Shown here: piece after piece, positions 57,950 through 64,000 of the stretch | Position numbering within the stretch: position 1 is the stretch's first letter | How the letters are laid out: every line of letters begins with the position of its first letter | Assembly: GCA_947579605.1 (NCBI GenBank) | Contig: OX388305.1 | Location: 23,635,542-23,699,541, forward strand | Source: Athripsodes cinereus | Lineage: Eukaryota > Arthropoda > Insecta > Trichoptera > Leptoceridae | DNA: 64,000 nucleotides | Direction of reading: 5' to 3' | Notes under the pieces: model-generated | The model's database searches: none | The model's input: only the letters and a program-made list of their open reading frames with translations | What the model was told of the DNA's origin: nothing | Translations under genes and position numbers: made by a program

Positions 57950-58182
57950 TACTACTATACGGCCATTACGACATGTCTCACAAGTGGGTAGTCAGCACAC
58001 CAGCTGCATATATAATAAACATGCAAGCTGTCATCCTCGAGCCAGTATAAAATCAAGACATGCAGGATGGGTGGCAAAGCTCATCGCTAAATTTAAGATA
58101 TTATATGACTTAATTATTTCGAACACTTGTCTTTTACAGGACACTCGAAAACTTACTGAGAAGTTTGGAAAATGTTTTCAAA
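57950..58182 (+). repeat. Dispersed repeat family A, copy 14, nearly full length
   Basis: ACTATACGGCCATTACGACATG, CACACCAGCTGCATATATA, ATGCAAGCTGTCATCCTCG, ATCAAGACATGCAGGATGGG, GGCAAAGCTCATCGC and TTTTACAGGACACTCGAAAAC, TTACTGAGAAGTTTGG. With copy 6 this is the best copy for a consensus. Confidence 0.75.
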
Positions 58183-58330
58183 ATAATTAACTGGGATGAA
58201 AAAGGCATTGAAATCAATAAAAATTATTGACTTATGACTAGTGAGGACTTAATGAACTGAAGCATTATTTTGATAGAATAGTTACAACAGGCATCAGCTC
58301 GATTGAATCGGACTCGATATAATATATCCA

Positions 58331-58469
58331 GTCCGTAAATGCAGTCCTCCACCAAGTACATAAATGCAGTCCTCCACAGCTTTCATTATAAAATAATGAC
58401 ACTGATGAACAGCAGAATAACAATAAATGTTATAGTAATGAAAGCTGTCGAGGACTGCATTTACTTGGT
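58331..58469. repeat. 39-bp inverted repeat plus a short direct repeat
   Basis: 58351-58390 and 58431-58469 are reverse complements except for a 3-base indel (CAT) and about two mismatches; the arms contain AAATGCAGTCCTC and CAGCTTTCATTA. AAATGCAGTCCTCCAC also occurs as a direct repeat at 58337 and 58363. Spacer about 40 bp. Confidence 0.8.
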
Positions 58470-60724
58470 CGATAAAATAAAACTAGGCTGGTTATATAGT
58501 TCATAGAGAGTCTGAATGACGGATACCTAGAATCTTCAAGTGGAGACCGTGCGAGGATAAAAGAAATATAGGAAGAACCTAAAAGAAATGGGTGGATGAT
58601 ATTTTCTAAGTTGTGAAAATATAAAAAGTATCATTTACATTCACCACATTGTGGACATATGGATTATATGGATAAAAAAATGTCTCGTGATTTACAAAAA
58701 TGGTGATTTTTTAAAAAGAAACTTCTCATTATTTCAGAATGGACACCTGCAGGTACAAATGTATTTTATTAGTAAAAGAGGGGTACTAAGTAAAAGAATT
58801 TAAATATAAATTGCCATAAAAACATACAAAATTAAAAATTCATCACAATTTCACCCCTTCTTTATATAATTGGTCTTTATTATAAGAGGGTGGATTTCAG
58901 TAGTAAGTATTCATAATAGGATATCTACCTACACATAGGATAAACAAAAGTTTTCAAAACAATGTTATAAAATGAATTTATTATATTATTTGTAGGTACT
59001 TTTAATATTCGTTCCACGTCCTTCCTATTTTCCTTTCTCGTACCTGAATTATTTTTCCATTCCATACCGTCCTTCCATCTTTTCAACTCTTTCTTCAGCG
59101 CCAATGGGTGGGTACTTTTGGTACTAGGCATTATTATAATAATTCCACCTACATAACAATATAATAATATTATGTATTCTCGTCCTTCCATAATATTTCA
59201 TGCGCATTGTGTCAGAGTAGTAGGTACATATTGTATGGATGGATTAATGGGTGGAGGAGGTAAAGGGTGTCTGGTAGTATTGGGTAGAGTGTCTGATGGT
59301 CGATCTATGTGTATGTACCTACTACATGGATAATAAAAAAATCATATCATTACACTCGTTATTCTTTGCACCATGCTCTTCTATTGTTCAAAGACGGGCA
59401 GAGTAGGTACTCAAGATCAAGTGAATCATTATGATTCAATCATTTGACGAATCACTGCAACAGAAATTGTACACTTATACATATATGATGGTAAATTTGA
59501 ATATTATATCCTAAACATAATACAAATAATTTGAGCAATGTTACGATAGCTAGTGCAACTCAAGGTCTTGATATAATTCAATAGTAAATTATTTATTAAA
59601 TAAAGTAAGTAGTTTAGAATTTATCGAATGTGTTTAGTGATCAGAATAATATGAGGCATTACTCAATGGCTAAATCATCTAAATAATATGGGAGATTGGG
59701 AAAATCTTTTAGAATTATTTGCCTACGCTGTGAATTTGATGAAAATAGTTAAAAAAAAGTTCAGATTATTTAGTTTTGACCTGAAATTTGGACGATCCAG
59801 CTATAAAATAACATAAATAATATCATTTCTCGTTAATATTCTGAAAATTTCTCACCCTATCTATAACCTCGAGTAGGCAGGCACCTACATGCTAACACAC
59901 ACATGCACACACCTATTATTGTATTATATTAAAATTTATACATGTATTACTATCGAAAACCACTCTTTGCCGAAAAAAGGGTTTTTCTTTGTTGTTGATG
60001 GTATATTCGCCATGGAGTTCTTGTACCATTCTTCAATTCTTCGCATCCATTTTACATTATTTTCTTTCCCCACCAACACATGCACTACTATACCTTTCAA
60101 CATTATAATAATAAATAATATTCTCTCTACCAGATATATAATACCACCCACTAAAGAATTATGTATGTATGTAATTTTGTATTCGGACCGAAGAATTCCA
60201 TTATTATACAATACCTACAAAACTCTGTAGCCATATTATGACTGAGTTAGCCAAATTTCTACTACCCTGATACATTTCTAAAAAAATTCTCTGCTTAAGG
60301 TTATACCTACGAATATACTATTCAATTCTTTCTTTGATTATTATATTATTATTGAATTTACTGTAGATAGAATTATATCAAATACATATCTAATATTATT
60401 ATCATCGGTGATACTTTTTGCGTTGGTTAGTTTTCTCGTGCGTAATAATATATCGATCAAATTAGGTATATAATATCAATTATATAATAACATATTATTG
60501 TGAAGGATACAAATAAGGCATAGGTAGGTACATAGGTTTTATTCTCTTTCACTTTCATAGTACCCCGATACCATTATTTACCTAAGAACATATTTCTACG
60601 ATGAAAAATCATTATTGTTGTTATAGGCAAAGAAATTTTCCAAATATTACTTTTGTGTATTTTGTACGTGCGTTTGCAGTTTGATTTTATATAATCACTT
60701 TGTTTATAGCATAGACGTTTGGTC
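58470..60724. other. Unassigned; two loosely similar minus-strand segments
   Basis: Minus-strand frames at 58925-59191 (KRWKDGMEWKNNSGTRKENR) and 59936-60211 (NVKWMRRIEEWYKNSMANI) share a loose W..E/M..W.NS pattern and might be remnants of one LINE ending. The likeness is too weak for a call. AT-rich elsewhere. Confidence 0.3.
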
Positions 60725-61015
60725 ATATGGAACGAATGGAAGGGGAAAGAATGGCAAAGAGGATAATTATTATACTTGTCTGAAAGAAAGCGCGAGAGGA
60801 AGCGCGAACGTCCGAGAACTACGTGGTTTGACCACGTGGATCTAATTCTCAAGGACTGTCGCGTGTTGAGTAAGAGAAGTTGGTCTGCATGTATGAAAAA
60901 TTGGATGAATGTAGTGAAAGCGAAAGAAGTATCAAAGGATAGATCAACATGGAGTCAGTTCTCTCTGCCTACTCCACCTGGAGTATATCTACTCGAGTAC
61001 TCCTGAGGGTATAGT
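60725..61015 (+). pseudogene. LINE family C tail, longest copy
   Basis: Starts GHMERMEGERMAKRII in one frame, then shifts to RPRTTWFDHVDLILKDCRVL, SKRSWSACMKNWMNVVKAKE, VSKDRSTWSQFSLPTPPG. One frameshift lies near 60775. The 76-codon frame 60776-61006 covers the main part. It defines the family C ending best, about 95 codons, and stops in CTGAGGGTATAG with AGGTA-rich DNA after it. Confidence 0.82.
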
Positions 61016-61440
61016 ACCTATAGTAGGTACCTATAGTACTGTAGTAGGTAGTATAGCAATAAAATATTCACAAAATTTTTACATTTGAAATATCTTCTAG
61101 AAATATTTAAAATGTTTGAGGAAAAAAGAGTAACTATTTCCAAGTAAAGTATGAAGTAAGATTGGTGTAAAATTTAGATTGTGTAGCATTTTCTCGCATG
61201 CTATGTATTTTTTACCTACCTAACACCATTTGACTACTCGCATGTGCGCAATATATTTACGGTAGGTAGGTACATATCTGTCCACTAATAATTATGTTAA
61301 GCGTAATAAGTATGTAGATATAAAATGTTACAAATTAAAAAATGTTACTGAGAAATAGGTATGATTATGTCAGGAAAAAAGAAGATCATATACCATGAAA
61401 ACCAGTTCTCTCAGTTTTTAGCCTAAGAAGCTATAAAATA
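61016..61440. other. No recognisable feature
   Basis: AT-rich; TAGGTACCTATAGTA words repeat at 61024-61053. No supported call. Confidence 0.4.
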
Positions 61441-61500
61441 ATGAGCGTTCACATTTGATCACTCTGGATGATCCTCCAAAATGAAAAGGTGTGAAAAGGC
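61441..61500 (+). repeat. Near-palindromic motif, copy 1
   Basis: GATCACTCTGGATGATC then CTCCAAAATGAAAAGGTGTGAA. The same motif is at 62166-62205 in the same orientation on the far side of a LINE tail. CACTCTGGATGATC and the following complement form an imperfect fold-back. Confidence 0.55.
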
Positions 61501-61747
61501 GTTTCATCAATAGTGATCACTAGCGATGACGGATGAAAGCGATTACTTCCCGACATAATTTTGATGAAAGGACCTTTCACTGAAACGACCATTAACAAGT
61601 TTAATCCAATCTCAATAAATTTGTATTGAAAGTCAAAATCATGTACAAAATTATCATGCTGTCAAGAATTATATTATTAATTTGTTTTAATTTTTAATAA
61701 GTGTTATTTTTTATTTTCTTATTTACTTAATTATTTTTTACGAATAT

Positions 61748-62058
61748 ACCTCAAACTGTATACAACAGGGTAGGCGAAAAAAGGCAACTCCTTAAGAGAA
61801 TCAGCCAACAACGAGCTAACTGGATTGGCCACAACATCAGGCACCCAGGACTACTCATCGCCATCGCGGAGGGTAAGACCGAGGGGACAAATGGATGAGG
61901 AATGAGGCCGACCAAGAGACGCATATATGGACCAACTGAAGAGGGACATGAACTGTGGCTCATACGTAGAGCTGAAAAGACTGGCTGAGAATAGAGACGA
62001 ATGGAGAAGAAAAACCAAACTCGTTGCAGACCAATCCAATGGATTGTAACTCATTATA
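61748..62058 (+). pseudogene. LINE family B tail, longest copy
   Basis: Reads VYNRVGEKRQLLKRISQQRA, NWIGHNIRHPGLLIAIAEGK, TEGTNG, then a short replaced stretch at 61892-61903 (ATGAGGAATGAG) that breaks the frame, then GRPRDAYMDQLKRDMNCGS-like and RLAENRDEWRRKTK, LVADQSNGL and a stop. About 100 codons; GHNIRH and GRPR are the family landmarks. The minus-strand frames here are shadows. Confidence 0.85.
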
Positions 62059-62159
62059 TATATTATGTATACAACATGCCCGTGAATATTGACATGGCAG
62101 TGAACGCATCGGATGAACAAGTAGTGTGAATAGACGTGTCCACATTCGATGAACAGTTT

Positions 62160-62215
62160 GACCCTGACACTCTGGATGATCATCCAAAGTGAAGCAGTGT
62201 GAATGCTACTTAACT
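62160..62215 (+). repeat. Near-palindromic motif, copy 2
   Basis: CACTCTGGATGATCATCC followed by AAAGTG is a 24-bp palindrome with one mismatched pair, followed by a GTGTGAATGC end. Matches copy 1 at 61441-61500. Possibly both belong to one element split by the LINE. Confidence 0.6.
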
Positions 62216-63029
62216 TATAAAATCGACAGTCTTATAAGACATAATGTTATGCTATCTTCTTCTTTGACCTTTTGACGCTCTGTCGAAGTACAAGATGTAA
62301 ATAGTCTTTCTCCATATACCTACAAATAACTTGCAGGTACCTACCTATATTTTAATATTACCTGTCTATTAATTATATAATTATACGAGTATTGATCTTA
62401 CTCAACACTTGAGCCTCAAAATAAAAAGGATAATAGAAGAACAAATAGCAAGGAGCTAAATAATCCTGTTATTGCAGTCGCTACCAGTTGCTACCTACAA
62501 TATAACAAAATTTGGAAATACAAATAAACAAACTAATAAATAAATACATTGAGGATAATTTATTGTTAACTCTTTTCATTGATTTTTAGATTATTTGAAA
62601 GGAAACTATTATAATAGCTATTGTAAAAAAAATATTAAGCATAAACAATACTACCTAATTACTTTTTAGCATTTTTTGACATTGTTTATAAAGTAGGTAT
62701 TTGTCATTCTTTTTCTCAAAACCATAGACAAATTAAATAAATTACATTGTCTACCTAAATTGATGCACTATAATGAATGTAAATATGTAAATGTAAATAA
62801 AGGATTAAACAAATATCAAAACAATTATTTGTTATAGACCACTAAAAAAACTATATGAATTTTTAGTATAGGTACTACATAATACCTACATTTAATATTC
62901 TCTTATGAGACTGTACATAGGTAGGTACTTATTTTTTAATGTGTGCCAACATAATTTAGATTTAGAATTCTATTAATGGTGTGTTTTTGTATTTGGTATT
63001 TTTGAGAAAAATTGGCAATAAAAATATAT
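62216..63029. other. No recognisable feature
   Basis: AT-rich; no supported call. Confidence 0.4.
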
Positions 63030-63145
63030 GAGAAATTGCACAAATGTGGAGGTAATGAAAGAAGTACCTATGTAAAGATCAATATTGTAATGCCCTTTCG
63101 TTCTCTCTGTCCACTCCATTTTGGAAATAAGGTGAGGGTTTAAAT
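63030..63145 (+). pseudogene. LINE family C tail, degenerate
   Basis: Words AATGTGGAGGTAATGAAAG, GATCAATATTGTAATGCC and TTCGTTCTCTCTGTCCACTCC fit the MNVEEAKEVCKDRS.WRSVLSVYP ending seen at 55490, with stops and losses. Confidence 0.55.
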
Positions 63146-64000
63146 CATTGACAGGTATATCTAGATAGATTTCTACAAATGTTTTATAAATTCTGTAGAC
63201 TTTATTGTGTAAAACGAAATAAATATTAATAATATTACTCTTCTAATCGAAATCACAGTTTTTCATAAAAATAATATAATTATTTCGACATTCACGACGA
63301 TTCTTTTCTAGGGGGTATATCTTTGTCTTGGGGTGCCTATGTATTAAAAATCTTATATGTAATTTATTGCAGGAAACAACGAAATAATCTGTTTAACTTT
63401 AGGAAACAAGGACATGTTTATTATGGTATTAATTATTTCAATTGTATAGGTTAAATGGGATACATGAGGTTTTTCCCTTGATCCATAATAATTCTTTGAT
63501 AGTATTTCATACAGAATGGTCCATATAAATAGGGTCTTTCTTCTAGTTAATTTCTCAAGTGTTATAGTAAGGACCATAGAAATTGTTGGCATAAACAATA
63601 AAAAAATACAAAAGATATTGACATACCTACAATATTAATACCTATAGACTATAGGTACAGGTATTATGAGTCATCTTTCTCGACGACGGCACATCTTTTA
63701 AGACAGTGACGATCCTAGCTTTTGGGCTTTAGGGCTCTGGAGATGAATTTCAGAAAAAACTCAGTTTCTATTAAAAATATTTTTTAGCTTTCAAATTCCA
63801 TATTTTCTCGATAATCGCTACTGCGGCAGGACAATCACATCCTTCTCCGTACTTATTTCATTATTTTTTTATGAATATTGGACATACGGATTATTCTCTA
63901 GTTCTTCTTAAGTGGTTTACCTTAGGCTCTGATTACCCTGCAAGAAAAGTAATACCTACTCGGTGATCATGTTTGTGCGAATTTCGTGGTCTCAGAACGG
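63146..64000. other. No recognisable feature
   Basis: AT-rich to the window edge; frames up to 81 codons (63353-63598) without a known motif. Confidence 0.4.

Noticed and set aside
61751..62187. Three overlapping minus-strand frames of 70-110 codons
   Set aside because: They are antisense to the clear plus-strand LINE family B ending.

Overview
This is a piece of an AT-rich animal genome, almost certainly an insect. The reasons are a BEL/Pao retrotransposon, several families of 5'-truncated non-LTR retrotransposon (LINE) ends, tRNA-derived SINEs, a Helitron end with insect-type sequence, hAT- and piggyBac-type short elements, and a recurring TAGGTACCTA-like motif that I associate with lepidopteran and aphid genomes. 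I cannot fix the order from the sequence. I recognise no host protein-coding gene, no functional tRNA or rRNA gene and no CRISPR array. Apart from the BEL/Pao ORF and two reverse-transcriptase fragments, the open frames are short, AT-rich and without recognisable domains.

Layout. 1-4490: a minus-strand BEL/Pao element with one intact 1169-codon ORF that has lost the middle of gag and the integrase core without losing frame. 4.9-16 kb: mostly unassigned AT-rich DNA with a LINE tail, L2-like 3' tails and a Helitron 3' end with its hairpin. 16.2-17.3 kb: two head-to-head LINE ends, one split by a 529-bp hAT-type element with an 8-bp target duplication. 18.3-20.5 kb: a perfect palindrome and degenerate copies of the most abundant dispersed repeat (family A, 14 copies seen). 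23.7-25 kb: a tRNA-derived SINE, then a large inverted repeat. 26-28.5 kb: LINE tails. 29.8-34.6 kb: family A copies, hairpins, a second SINE and a TA-flanked 273-bp MITE. 36.3-37.7 kb: two unrelated reverse-transcriptase fragments next to each other. 39.5-42.4 kb: a third SINE and LINE tails. 43.97-44.28 kb: a 107-bp tandem repeat. 46.4-47.2 kb: an 804-bp terminal-inverted-repeat element carrying a 110-bp LINE tail with an 11-bp target duplication. 48-51.5 kb: a LINE tail, three family A copies and a 674-bp piggyBac-type element, possibly all inside or beside an older DNA transposon. 52.6-53.5 kb: a 315-bp near-identical tandem repeat joined to a 162-bp inverted copy and bounded by TA runs. 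55-64 kb: more family A and LINE tails and an inverted repeat at 58.35 kb.

The parts do not form an operon or pathway. They record successive insertions, and three nested insertions give their relative order directly. The best candidates for something undescribed are the doubly deleted but open BEL/Pao ORF, the 315-bp tandem/inverted array with a long open frame, and dispersed family A. Coordinates of degenerate repeats are approximate, and family names are my own labels unless a known class is given.
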